Below are positions 51,543 to 59,596 of a stretch of 64,000 nt of DNA, in pieces (within the stretch, counting starts at the first letter, position 1; every line of letters begins with the position of its first letter). This DNA comes from JBBDMX01 sp040878035 (lineage in GTDB: Bacteria > Planctomycetota > Phycisphaerae > Phycisphaerales > Phycisphaeraceae): the NCBI GenBank assembly GCA_040878035.1, contig JBBDMX010000024.1:62001-126000 (forward strand), written 5' to 3'. The notes beneath the pieces were generated by a model. That model searched no databases, was not told the origin of the DNA, and saw only the letters and a program-made list of their open reading frames with translations. The translations under genes were made by a program, and so were the position numbers.

Positions 51543-52600
51543 AAGAGCAATCACGCAACTTCATTGTCGGCCTGACCACCCTGGCCGGCTGCATCGGCCT
51601 GGCGTTCCTGCTGGTGCTCTTTGGCTATCTGCCCGGATGGGTCCGCGGCGGGTATCAGATCCAGGTCGTGCTCAAGGACGCCAGCGGACTCAACGACGGC
51701 AGCCGCGTACGCCTCAACGGCATCGCCATCGGCGTCGTCAAGTCCGTCCAACTCCAGGTCAATGACCGGGGCATCGGCGTCGTCGCCCTGGCCACCATCG
51801 ACCATCAGTTCGACATCCCGCGCGGCGCCGTCGCCACGGTGGACCGCTCGATCCTGGGCGGCAGCCCCACCCTGGCGTTCTATGCCACCGGCATCGATCC
51901 CCAGGCGCCCGACTACCAGCAGCGCATGCAACCGCTGCCCAAGGACGGCTCGGCGACGATCGTCGCCTCCGAGCAGTCCATGATGGATCAGTTCACCAGC
52001 CAGATTCAGGCCACCCTGGCGGGGCCCGCCAAGAGTCTCCAGTCCGCCGCCGACGATTTTAAGAACCTCAGCGCCGAGTGGACGGAGGTGGGCAAGAACG
52101 TCCGCCTGCTCACCGAGCCGCGCGATATCCAGGCCGTCAACCGCGGCGAAATTCAGGGCAACCTGACCACCACGCTGGCACGTGCCGACCAGCGCCTCAA
52201 GGAGTTGCAGGTCAGCGTCGACGCCTTCAACCAGATCATTGGCGATCGCGAGTTGATCGAGAATATGCGCAAGACCGCCGCCAACGCCGCCCAGTTCACC
52301 GACCACCTCAACACCACCGCGGAAAAGGTGGACGGCTTCATCGATCAGACCCAGGCCGATCTAGGCACCTTGACCAAGCAGTACGTCAAGGTGGCCAGCG
52401 ACATGTCCGGCGCGATCGGCTCGATGCGGCAGGCGATTGACCAGGCCCGCCAGGGCGACGGCACGGTGGGCAAGCTCATCAACGACCCGGCCCTGTACAA
52501 CAACCTCAACGACGCAGCCCAGCGCCTCAACGCCGCCCTGACCGAGTTCAAGCTGCTGATGCAGAAGTTCCAGAAGGAAGGCCTGCCGGTGAAGTTCTGA
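51539..52600 (+). CDS. MlaD-like MCE-domain protein
   Basis: This 353-residue protein has an N-terminal membrane helix (NFIVGLTTLAGCIGLAFLLV) and one MCE domain (QIQVVLKDASGLNDGSRVRL, GIAIGVVKSVQLQ). A long helical C-terminal region follows (residues about 150-340; FTSQIQATLAGPAKSLQSAA). MCE proteins form periplasmic lipid-binding rings or tubes with an MlaFE ABC core. No MlaE permease gene is visible here. Coupled to the upstream ATPase gene. Confidence 0.9.
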   Translation: MKEQSRNFIVGLTTLAGCIGLAFLLVLFGYLPGWVRGGYQIQVVLKDASGLNDGSRVRLNGIAIGVVKSVQLQVNDRGIGVVALATIDHQFDIPRGAVATVDRSILGGSPTLAFYATGIDPQAPDYQQRMQPLPKDGSATIVASEQSMMDQFTSQIQATLAGPAKSLQSAADDFKNLSAEWTEVGKNVRLLTEPRDIQAVNRGEIQGNLTTTLARADQRLKELQVSVDAFNQIIGDRELIENMRKTAANAAQFTDHLNTTAEKVDGFIDQTQADLGTLTKQYVKVASDMSGAIGSMRQAIDQARQGDGTVGKLINDPALYNNLNDAAQRLNAALTEFKLLMQKFQKEGLPVKF

Positions 52601-52609
52601 TTGCGCTCT

Positions 52610-52850
52610 TCAGGCCCCTAAGGGCCGCGATCCCTCAGCCCAGCCCAACGGGCTGGGAATGGGTGGTGGATTCATATTCAGCCCCAACGGGGCGCGACAG
52701 GCCGGTGGTCCGTCATTGGTGAATGGCAGTAATCGTCGCATCAGAGGCCATCGGTTACGCGGTCCTTCAGGCCGCAAGCAAACATGGCAATATCCGTTCC
52801 CAGCCCGTTGGGCTGGGCTGAGGGATCGCGGCCCTTCGGGCCTGAGCGCG
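52610..52850. repeat. REP-like inverted repeat pair in the gap before the VWA gene
   Basis: The gap 52601-52986 has no gene. GGCCGCGATCCCTCAGCCCA and CAACGGGCTGGG (52623-52658) are mirrored by CCGTTGGGCTGGGCTGAGGG and ATCGCGGCC (52805-52833). A GCCCCAACGGGGC hairpin lies between. The pattern is REP-like. Confidence 0.8.
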
Positions 52851-52986
52851 ATCCCAGAAAATCCATCACGGCGGAAGGCATATGTGTGAAAGCGGAACGT
52901 CAGACCTACGCATGGAACCTTACGGTGGTTGGTGCGTCGAACCATGACAGGGTAGTTGATAACCACCAAGCTCATGGAGACCCATC

Positions 52987-54231
52987 ATGCAATCCAAGCT
53001 TCCAGCCGTCGCCTTCGCGTTGGTTTTGACGCTGACGCTCATCCTGTCGCTGTCGGGGCAGGAGAACACCGCACCGGCGGCAGGGCAACGGGGGCCGGTG
53101 CGCGCGGTCGTCCCCGTCTCCGCCGCCCAAGCCCTGCCTCTCGCCGCGCCCGACCCGGCGCCCGCCCCGGCCAAACCCATCGTCCAGATCGCGATCCTGC
53201 TCGACACCTCCGGCTCGATGGATGGCCTGATCCATCAGGCCCGCACCCAGCTCTGGGCCATCGTCAACCAGTTCGCCCTCGCCCGCCAGAACGGCCAGCG
53301 GCCCGACCTCCAGGTGGCGCTCTACCAGTACGGCACGCCCAGCGTCGGCGACAACGAAATCAGGCAGATCAGCGATTTCACCTCCGACCTGGACAAGGTC
53401 AGCGAACTGCTCTTTGCCCTCAGGACCAACGGCGGCGACGAGTATTGCGGCGCGGTGATCCAGCACGCCGGCGCCAACCTCACTTGGAACGACAGCAGCA
53501 AGGTTTACAAAGCCATCTTCATCGCCGGCAACGAGCCGTTTTCGCAGGGGCCGGTGGACTACCGCATGGCGTGCAAGGAGGCGATCGCCAAGGGCATCAT
53601 CGTCAACACGATCCACTGCGGCGACGAGCAGACGGGCTTCAACACAGGCTGGAAGGACGGCGCGATGCTGACCGACGGCTCGTTCATGACCATCGACCAC
53701 AACGCTGCGGTGGTGCATTTTGAGGCGCCGCAGGACAAGGAGATCGCCGAGCTTAGCAGCAAGCTCAATGAGACCTATGTGGCCTACGGCGCGGAGGGCG
53801 AGAAGGCGGCCCAGCGTCAGAAGGAGCAGGACGCCAACGCTGCGCAGGCATCACCCAGCACCGAGTTGTTGCGTGCCGTCACCAAGGCCGGCGGCAACTA
53901 CCAGAACAGCAAGTGGGACTTGGTCGACGCGGTCAAGGATGGCAAGAGCATCGCGGACATTCCCGCTCAAGAGCTTCCCGAAGAGATGCGCAAGATGAGC
54001 GTGGAGGAGCGTAAGGCCTACGTGGAGAAAATGCTCGTCCAACGCGAGGAGCTTCAGAAGAAAATCAAGGAGTTAGACAAGCAACGCCAGGCGCATATCG
54101 CCGAGCAGGTCAAGCAGCAGGCCCAGCCGGGCGCCAAGACGCTCCAGGATGCAGTGATTGATGCGGTGCAATCACAAGCCGCCAAGCAGGGGTATGAGTT
54201 CAAGAAGGAGGGGGAGGAGCAGACGCCGTGA
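52987..54231 (+). CDS. Exported von Willebrand factor type A (VWA) protein
   Basis: This 414-residue protein has a signal peptide (LPAVAFALVLTLTLILSLSG), a Pro/Ala linker and a VWA domain with MIDAS DTSGSM at about residues 73-78. The domain continues ALYQYGTPSVGDNEIRQISD, GGDEYCGAVIQHA and IIVNTIHCGDEQTG. The C-terminal third is helical, charged and probably coiled coil (EELQKKIKELDKQRQAHIAE). VWA domains bind proteins through a metal ion. It differs from the YfbK-type VWA protein at 24931. Role unknown. Confidence 0.82.
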   Translation: MQSKLPAVAFALVLTLTLILSLSGQENTAPAAGQRGPVRAVVPVSAAQALPLAAPDPAPAPAKPIVQIAILLDTSGSMDGLIHQARTQLWAIVNQFALARQNGQRPDLQVALYQYGTPSVGDNEIRQISDFTSDLDKVSELLFALRTNGGDEYCGAVIQHAGANLTWNDSSKVYKAIFIAGNEPFSQGPVDYRMACKEAIAKGIIVNTIHCGDEQTGFNTGWKDGAMLTDGSFMTIDHNAAVVHFEAPQDKEIAELSSKLNETYVAYGAEGEKAAQRQKEQDANAAQASPSTELLRAVTKAGGNYQNSKWDLVDAVKDGKSIADIPAQELPEEMRKMSVEERKAYVEKMLVQREELQKKIKELDKQRQAHIAEQVKQQAQPGAKTLQDAVIDAVQSQAAKQGYEFKKEGEEQTP

Positions 54232-54238
54232 GTGATCG

Positions 54239-54408
54239 GCCCCCTCTCCCCCGGGGAGAGGGCTGGGGTGAGGGGAGTTAGGAACGACGATGTCGTGAGC
54301 AGCAGAAGGTCATCACTATGCCATCAGCGTTCACGCACCGCGCTCCTTCCTGGCTCCCCTCACCCGGCCTCCCAAAGCGTCGGCTACCCTCTCCCAAAGG
54401 GAGAGGGT
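54239..54408. repeat. Family B element, long form (copy 1)
   Basis: CCCCTCTCCCCCGGGGAGAGG at the left, CTCCCCTCACCCGGCCT and a CCCTCTCCCAAAGGGAGAGG hairpin at the right, with about 100 bases between. The same layout is at 62683-62850, including parts of the interior. Confidence 0.88.
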
Positions 54409-54446
54409 GGCGTGATCCGCTGCCGCGCGTATGGTAAAACTATGGC

Positions 54447-56645
54447 ATGCCCCCGACGATGCCGAACATCGACACGCGCATCGCCGAGACCGTGCGGCAC
54501 TACTGGGGCTACGACAGCCTGCGGCCGCTCCAGGCCGAGGCGATCCGCGCCGGGCTCAACCAGCACGATTCGCTGGTGGTGATGCCCACCGGCGGGGGCA
54601 AGTCGCTTTGCTACCAGGTGCCGCCCATCATCGCGCAGCGCACCGACATCGTCGTGTCGCCGTTGATCTCGCTGATGAAGGATCAGGTCGATGGCCTGCG
54701 GCAGTGCGGGTATCCGGCGGCGGCGCTGCACTCGGGGCTGACCGCCGGCGAACGTCGCGACCTGGAACGCGGCCTGACGCAGGGGCAGTACCGCCTGGTC
54801 TTCGTGGCGCCCGAGCGGCTGGTGACGTCGTGGTTCCTCGATGTCGTGCAGCGCTTGGAGGTGCGCAGCTTTGCCGTGGATGAGGCGCATTGCATCAGCC
54901 AGTGGGGCCACGATTTCCGCCCTGAGTACCGGCAACTGGCGATCCTCAAGGATCGCTTTCCCGGCGCCAGCGTGCACGCTTTCACCGCCACCGCCACGCC
55001 ACGCGTGCGCGAGGACATCGTCGAGCAGTTGCGGCTCCAATCGCCGGCCGTACTGGTGGGGCGGTTCGACCGCGCCAATCTCGTCTATCGCATTCTGCCC
55101 CTGGTCGATCTGTACGGGCAGATGATCGAGGTGTTGCGGCGTCACACGGACGAGGCGGCGATCGTGTACTGCATCAGCCGCAAGGACACCGAAAGCGCCG
55201 CCCACTTTCTTCAGGCCAACGGTTTCAAGGCGGCGTTTTATCACGCCGGCATGGATGCTGGCGACCGCCGCCGCGTGCAGGACGATTTCGCTCAGGAGCG
55301 GGTCAACGTCGTAGTCGCGACTGTCGCCTTCGGTATGGGCATCGACCGCAGCAATGTGCGCTGCGTGATCCATGCCGCCATGCCCAAGTCGATCGAGGCG
55401 TACCAACAGGAAACCGGCCGAGCCGGCCGCGATGGCCTGGAGGCGCAATGCGTGCTGTTCTACTCCGCCTCGGATTACATGCGCTGGGAAGGGCTCATTC
55501 GGCGCAGCGCCGCGTTGGCGGACGATCCAGAGCAGGCCATGGCGCCGCAGATGCAGTTGCTCGATCAGATTCGCCGACTGTGCAATGCCATGCGTTGCCG
55601 GCACTGCGCCCTGTCGGAATACTTCGGCCAGGCGTATGACAAGCCCAACTGCGGCGCCTGCGACGTGTGCCTGGGTGAAGTCGAAGGCGTCGCCGACGCC
55701 ACCGTCACGGCGCAGAAGATCCTTTCCGCGGTGGCACGCACCGGGCAGAATTTCGGCGTCGGCTACGTCGTCGATGTGCTCCAGGGCGCTGCGACCCAGC
55801 AGATTCTGCGCTTTGGCCATCAGGCCCTGTCGGTCTACGGCCTGCTGGAGGATATGCCCAAGAAGACGCTGATGGCGATGGTCTATCAGCTTCTCGACGC
55901 CGGGCTGCTGTCGCGTACCGAGGGCGATCGGCCGATGCTCAAACTCAACGCCCAGTCCCTTGAGGTGCTGCGCGGCCAGCGCGACGTGCAGTTGCTTCAG
56001 CCCAAGAAGACGGCACGCAAACGCTCCCGCGCGGAGGAGGTGGATTGGGAGGGCGTCGATCGCGGCCTGTTCGATGCCCTGCGGCAGTGGCGGCGAAAGA
56101 TCGCCGACGAGCGCAGCGTGCCGCCCTTTGTCATTCTCAGCGACGCCATTTTGCGCGACCTGGCCAGCGCTCGTCCTTCGTCGCTCGGAGGCCTGCGAAC
56201 CATCAAGGGCATCGGTGATAAGAAGCTGGCGGACCTGGGCGACATGCTGCTGGAGGTCATGGTTACGCATTGTCAGCAGCATGGGCTGGCGATGGATGTG
56301 GGCGGCGCGGAGCGCTATGTCACGCCGCGCGAGTCGCGGACGCCTAACGCGGCCAAGGGCCAGGCGATGGCGATGCTCGCCAGCGGCGCCAGCGTTGAAG
56401 AGGTGATGCAGCACACTGGCCGGGCCGCCAGCACGGTGTACGGCTACCTGGCGGAGCACATCCAGACGGCTCGGCCGGACGACATCAGCGCCTGGGTTGA
56501 TGACGCCACGTATCAGCGTGTCGCCGATGCCGCGCGCGACGCCACGACGCCGGGCCTGCGGCCGATCTTCGACAAGCTCGAAGGTCAGGTGAGCTTCGAG
56601 GCGATCCGGCTGGTCATGACGCACATGATCGCGCAAGGCGAGTGA
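54447..56645 (+). CDS. recQ: ATP-dependent DNA helicase RecQ
   Basis: This 732-residue 3'-5' helicase has Walker A MPTGGGKSLCYQ (about 46-57) and DEAHCISQWGHDFRPEY (about 146-162). Motif VI QETGRAGRDG follows, then a zinc site CRHC...CGACDVC (about 383-407). An RQC winged helix, an HRDC domain (FVILSDAILRDLASARPSSL) and a C-terminal HTH_40-like domain (KGQAMAMLASGASVEEVMQH) complete it. It acts in recombination and fork repair. It is longer than the E. coli enzyme because of the C-terminal HTH. Confidence 0.95.
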   Translation: MPPTMPNIDTRIAETVRHYWGYDSLRPLQAEAIRAGLNQHDSLVVMPTGGGKSLCYQVPPIIAQRTDIVVSPLISLMKDQVDGLRQCGYPAAALHSGLTAGERRDLERGLTQGQYRLVFVAPERLVTSWFLDVVQRLEVRSFAVDEAHCISQWGHDFRPEYRQLAILKDRFPGASVHAFTATATPRVREDIVEQLRLQSPAVLVGRFDRANLVYRILPLVDLYGQMIEVLRRHTDEAAIVYCISRKDTESAAHFLQANGFKAAFYHAGMDAGDRRRVQDDFAQERVNVVVATVAFGMGIDRSNVRCVIHAAMPKSIEAYQQETGRAGRDGLEAQCVLFYSASDYMRWEGLIRRSAALADDPEQAMAPQMQLLDQIRRLCNAMRCRHCALSEYFGQAYDKPNCGACDVCLGEVEGVADATVTAQKILSAVARTGQNFGVGYVVDVLQGAATQQILRFGHQALSVYGLLEDMPKKTLMAMVYQLLDAGLLSRTEGDRPMLKLNAQSLEVLRGQRDVQLLQPKKTARKRSRAEEVDWEGVDRGLFDALRQWRRKIADERSVPPFVILSDAILRDLASARPSSLGGLRTIKGIGDKKLADLGDMLLEVMVTHCQQHGLAMDVGGAERYVTPRESRTPNAAKGQAMAMLASGASVEEVMQHTGRAASTVYGYLAEHIQTARPDDISAWVDDATYQRVADAARDATTPGLRPIFDKLEGQVSFEAIRLVMTHMIAQGE

Positions 56646-56649
56646 TTGG

Positions 56650-56742
56650 AGAAGTGAAAAGTGAAAAGTTGAAGGTGAAAAGTGAAGAGGGTTCAAGCGG
56701 CCTTCCTGCCTTTTGACTTTTCACTTTTCACATTTCACTTCT
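56650..56742. repeat. Inverted repeat, family H variant
   Basis: GAAGTGAAAAGTGAAAAGTT and GTGAAAAGTGAAGAGG are mirrored by CTTTTCACTTTTCACATTTC. It runs to just before the phosphoglycerate mutase start. Confidence 0.8.
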
Positions 56743-56757
56743 TATACAATGCACCCC

Positions 56758-58035
56758 ATGAAATACGTCATCATTATCGCCGATGGAGCGGCGGATCATC
56801 CGCTGGATGAGCTGGACGGCCGGACGCCGTTTGAAGCCGCCAAGAAGCCGCATACCGATCGCCTGGCGCAACAGGGTCGGCTAGGCACCGCCGCCACCAC
56901 GCCGGCGGGCATGCCCTGTGGTTCGGACGTCTGCTCGATGTCGCTCCTGGGCTACGACCCGCGCAAGTATCACAAGGGCCGGGCCCCGCTCGAGGCCGCC
57001 GCGCTGGGCATCGACATTGATTCGACCGACTGGATCTTCCGCGTCAACCTCGTGACGGTGATCGAGGGCAAGATGCAGGACCACTCGGCCGGTCACATCT
57101 CCAGCGACGAGGGCCGGCGGCTGCTGGCGGATTTCGCGCAGCGGATCGAGATGCCCAACATGGCGCTGTATCCGGGCGTGAGCTATCGCAACATCATGGT
57201 GGATACGTCGGGCAGGCTTGGTACGAACACTTCCGGTGGCGCCTCCGCTGCGGCACGGGACTGGTCGGAGCTGCGCACGACGCCGCCGCACGACATCCCC
57301 GGCGAGCCGATGCGCAAGCATCTGCCGGTAGGGGGCCGGCACGCTGAGCTGCTACAGATGATGATCGCCCAGAGCGAGGTCTTCTTCGCCGATCATGAGA
57401 TCAACCTGACGCGCAAGGAACTGGGCGAGTTGCCGGCGACGCACGTCTGGCCGTGGGGCCAGGGGCAGAAACCGCAGATTCCCACCTTCGAGTCGCGCTT
57501 CGGCCTCAAGGGCGCGATGATTACCGCCGTCGATCTGCTGGCGGGCATCGCATCATTCATCGGCTGGGACCGCCTGGATGTGCCCGGGCAGACCAGCTAC
57601 CACGACACCGACTACGCGGCCGCGGGTCAGCATGCCCTGGCGGCGCTGGAGAAGTACGACATCGTGTGTGTGCACATCGAGGCGCCCGATGAAGCCAGCC
57701 ACGCCGGTGATGCCCACACCAAGGTCGCCGCCATCGAGGCGATCGACCAGCACGTGGTCGGGCCGATTCACACGGCACTGGAGCAACGCTACCGCGACGT
57801 GCACGACACCGGCCGCGAGGGTCCGGGCTATCGCATTCTCTACCTGCCCGACCATTACACGGCCGTGGGTACGCGCAAGCACGACGCCACGCCGGTGCCG
57901 TTTGTCGTCTGTGGCAGCAAGATTCACAACGTCGTCAGACGCCCGCTGACCGAGCGCGATGCCAACGAGTCTGATCTGCACGTGAAGTTCGGCCACGAGC
58001 TGATGGAGTATTTCCTTTTCAGCGGATTGCTCTAG
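56758..58035 (+). CDS. apgM: Cofactor-independent phosphoglycerate mutase, archaeal type (ApgM)
   Basis: This 425-residue alkaline-phosphatase-fold enzyme interconverts 3- and 2-phosphoglycerate in glycolysis. Motifs are MKYVIIIADGAADHPLDEL, the metal/phospho-Ser site PAGMPCGSDVCSMSLLGYDP, IEAPDEASHAGDAHTKVAAI and YLPDHYTAVGTRKHDATPVP. ATG 56758 is chosen; an in-frame ATG three codons earlier directly follows TTATACA. Most bacteria use GpmA or GpmI, while planctomycetes often carry this type. Confidence 0.93.
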   Translation: MKYVIIIADGAADHPLDELDGRTPFEAAKKPHTDRLAQQGRLGTAATTPAGMPCGSDVCSMSLLGYDPRKYHKGRAPLEAAALGIDIDSTDWIFRVNLVTVIEGKMQDHSAGHISSDEGRRLLADFAQRIEMPNMALYPGVSYRNIMVDTSGRLGTNTSGGASAAARDWSELRTTPPHDIPGEPMRKHLPVGGRHAELLQMMIAQSEVFFADHEINLTRKELGELPATHVWPWGQGQKPQIPTFESRFGLKGAMITAVDLLAGIASFIGWDRLDVPGQTSYHDTDYAAAGQHALAALEKYDIVCVHIEAPDEASHAGDAHTKVAAIEAIDQHVVGPIHTALEQRYRDVHDTGREGPGYRILYLPDHYTAVGTRKHDATPVPFVVCGSKIHNVVRRPLTERDANESDLHVKFGHELMEYFLFSGLL

Positions 58036-58064
58036 CGAGCCGGGCCGTTTCGCGAGATCCTTAT

Positions 58065-58841
58065 TCACAGCAGGCGCACCACAATCACGAGGATGTCGTA
58101 CACCGCATGCGTGCCCGCGGCGATGCCGATGCCGCGCAACACGTACACGCACGCCAGGTACACGCCCGCTGCGGTGTAGAGAAAGAACGGCGTCCAGGCG
58201 AAATCGCGGTTGCCCGAGAAGTGATAGAGCGCAAAAGCGACCGAGGAGATCGCGATGGCCGCCAGCGAGCCCCAGATGTCCGGCACCGCCAGCACGTCCA
58301 CGAGCAGGAAATGCAGCAGGGCGATGGCCACCAGACGAAAGAGCAGCTCTTCATAAATGCCCGCGCCGATGGCGAACACCGCCTGGGCCTGCCATGGCGA
58401 TACCTGCCCCGCCCCCAGCGTCAACTGTAGCCCATCGATCGCATACGCCGCCGGCGCCGGATGACGCGACATCACGCTCATGAAAAACAACAGCGGCACC
58501 GCCAGCGCCGCCGACTCGATCAGCATGATCAGATACAGCTTGGGTTCCAGCTCCCAGCGATCCTTGCGGGCGATGTGCCAACCCACCAGCGCCGCCACCA
58601 CGATCAGGCCCGGCAGCAGAAATCCGCTGACGCCAAACCACTGGAAAAATCCCAGCAGCCACAACCGCGCCTGGATGTACAGGGTCGTGCCGTGCTGATA
58701 GTCGGTCGCATAGATCAGCGTGCCCACTTCGTAGAGCACCACCAGCGGCAACAGGAAAAACAACGACTGAAGCGGCAACTGCGACCGCCCGAAGTAGTCG
58801 TCGGGTAACAGACTCCGGCGGTGGGGGCGTCTGCGAGGCAT
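58065..58841 (-). CDS. CPBP-family intramembrane protease
   Basis: This 258-residue membrane protein of about 7-8 helices has the CPBP motif EELLFR (IYEELLFRLVAIALL), followed by FALYHFSGNRDFAW and GTHAVYD, which would complete the glutamate-type active site. Relatives include prenyl-protein and bacteriocin-maturation proteases. The ATG at 58841 lacks a ribosome site. The frame stays open upstream only across a family I repeat (MRSQNQIRHSKSEIRNFSF), so the true start is uncertain. Confidence 0.85.
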   Translation of the reverse strand: MPRRRPHRRSLLPDDYFGRSQLPLQSLFFLLPLVVLYEVGTLIYATDYQHGTTLYIQARLWLLGFFQWFGVSGFLLPGLIVVAALVGWHIARKDRWELEPKLYLIMLIESAALAVPLLFFMSVMSRHPAPAAYAIDGLQLTLGAGQVSPWQAQAVFAIGAGIYEELLFRLVAIALLHFLLVDVLAVPDIWGSLAAIAISSVAFALYHFSGNRDFAWTPFFLYTAAGVYLACVYVLRGIGIAAGTHAVYDILVIVVRLL

Positions 58842-58850
58842 GAAGGAGAA

Positions 58851-58918
58851 ATTTCGGATTTCGGATTTCGAATGTCGGATTTGATTCTGACTTCGCACTT
58901 CGAACTTCGCACTTCGTC
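58851..58918. repeat. Repeat, family I
   Basis: ATTTCGGATTTCGGATTTCG and TTCGCACTTCGAACTTCG words; opposite orientation to the copy inside the RluA gene. It lies between CPBP and apt, overlapping the possible N-terminal extension of CPBP. Confidence 0.85.
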
Positions 58919-58923
58919 CTTCT

Positions 58924-59436
58924 CTAGAGCTGCATCACTGCGTGGAAGTTAGTGCAGTCGAGCTTCTGCCGGCCCTTTAAAAAGGTTAACTCCATCAGCA
59001 CGGTGATGCCCACGGTGTGGCCCCCCAGGTCGTTGATCAAGTCGCAGCAGGCCCGCATCGTGCCGCCGGTCGCCAGCACATCGTCCACGATCAGCACGCG
59101 CTGGCCCTTGTCGATGGCGTCGGCGTGAATCTCCAGCCGGTCCTTGCCGTACTCCAGGTCGTACTCCATGCTGCGTGTCCGCCAGGGCAGCTTCTTAGGC
59201 TTGCGGATGGGCACGAACCCGGCCGACAGCGCCTGGGCAATGGCCGTGCCGAAGATGAAGCCCCGGCTCTCGGCGCCGGCGACGATCTGCACGTTCTTGC
59301 CGCGGAACGGGTTGACCATCAGTTCCACCGCCATGGCCAGCGCCTGCGGATCGCGCAAGAGGGGGGTGATGTCCTTGAAGACCACGCCCGGTTTGGGCCA
59401 GTCAGGAATATCGCGAATCAGCGTGCCGAGGTCCAT
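58924..59436 (-). CDS. apt: Adenine phosphoribosyltransferase
   Basis: This 170-residue purine salvage enzyme makes AMP from adenine and PRPP. The PRPP site is VLIVDDVLATGGTM. The N-terminal IRDIPDWPKPGVVFKDITPL and GAESRGFIFGTAIA are canonical, and length is normal. AAGGA about 6 bases before ATG 59436 sets the start. Confidence 0.96.
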   Translation of the reverse strand: MDLGTLIRDIPDWPKPGVVFKDITPLLRDPQALAMAVELMVNPFRGKNVQIVAGAESRGFIFGTAIAQALSAGFVPIRKPKKLPWRTRSMEYDLEYGKDRLEIHADAIDKGQRVLIVDDVLATGGTMRACCDLINDLGGHTVGITVLMELTFLKGRQKLDCTNFHAVMQL

Positions 59437-59469
59437 GCGGTGTCCTTCTATCATGGGGGATGACGGATG

Positions 59470-59514
59470 CTAAGCCGCAAGCGGCGTGGGAATGAAGCCG
59501 CTTGCGGTTTAGCA
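59470..59514. repeat. Inverted repeat, family C (short form)
   Basis: CTAAGCCGCAAGCGGC and GCCGCTTGCGGTTTAGC arms, separated by about 12 bases, in the divergent apt-murA gap. Confidence 0.85.
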
Positions 59515-59596
59515 TCCGGGGGCCAAGGTTTTACCATGAATGCGACGGTTTGCCGATAGCACAGTTCGGACTTCTCTTTTTCACGATTGTAAACGC

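Noticed and set aside
54384..56696. 770-codon minus-strand frame
   Set aside because: It is the complement of recQ, whose helicase motifs are unambiguous.
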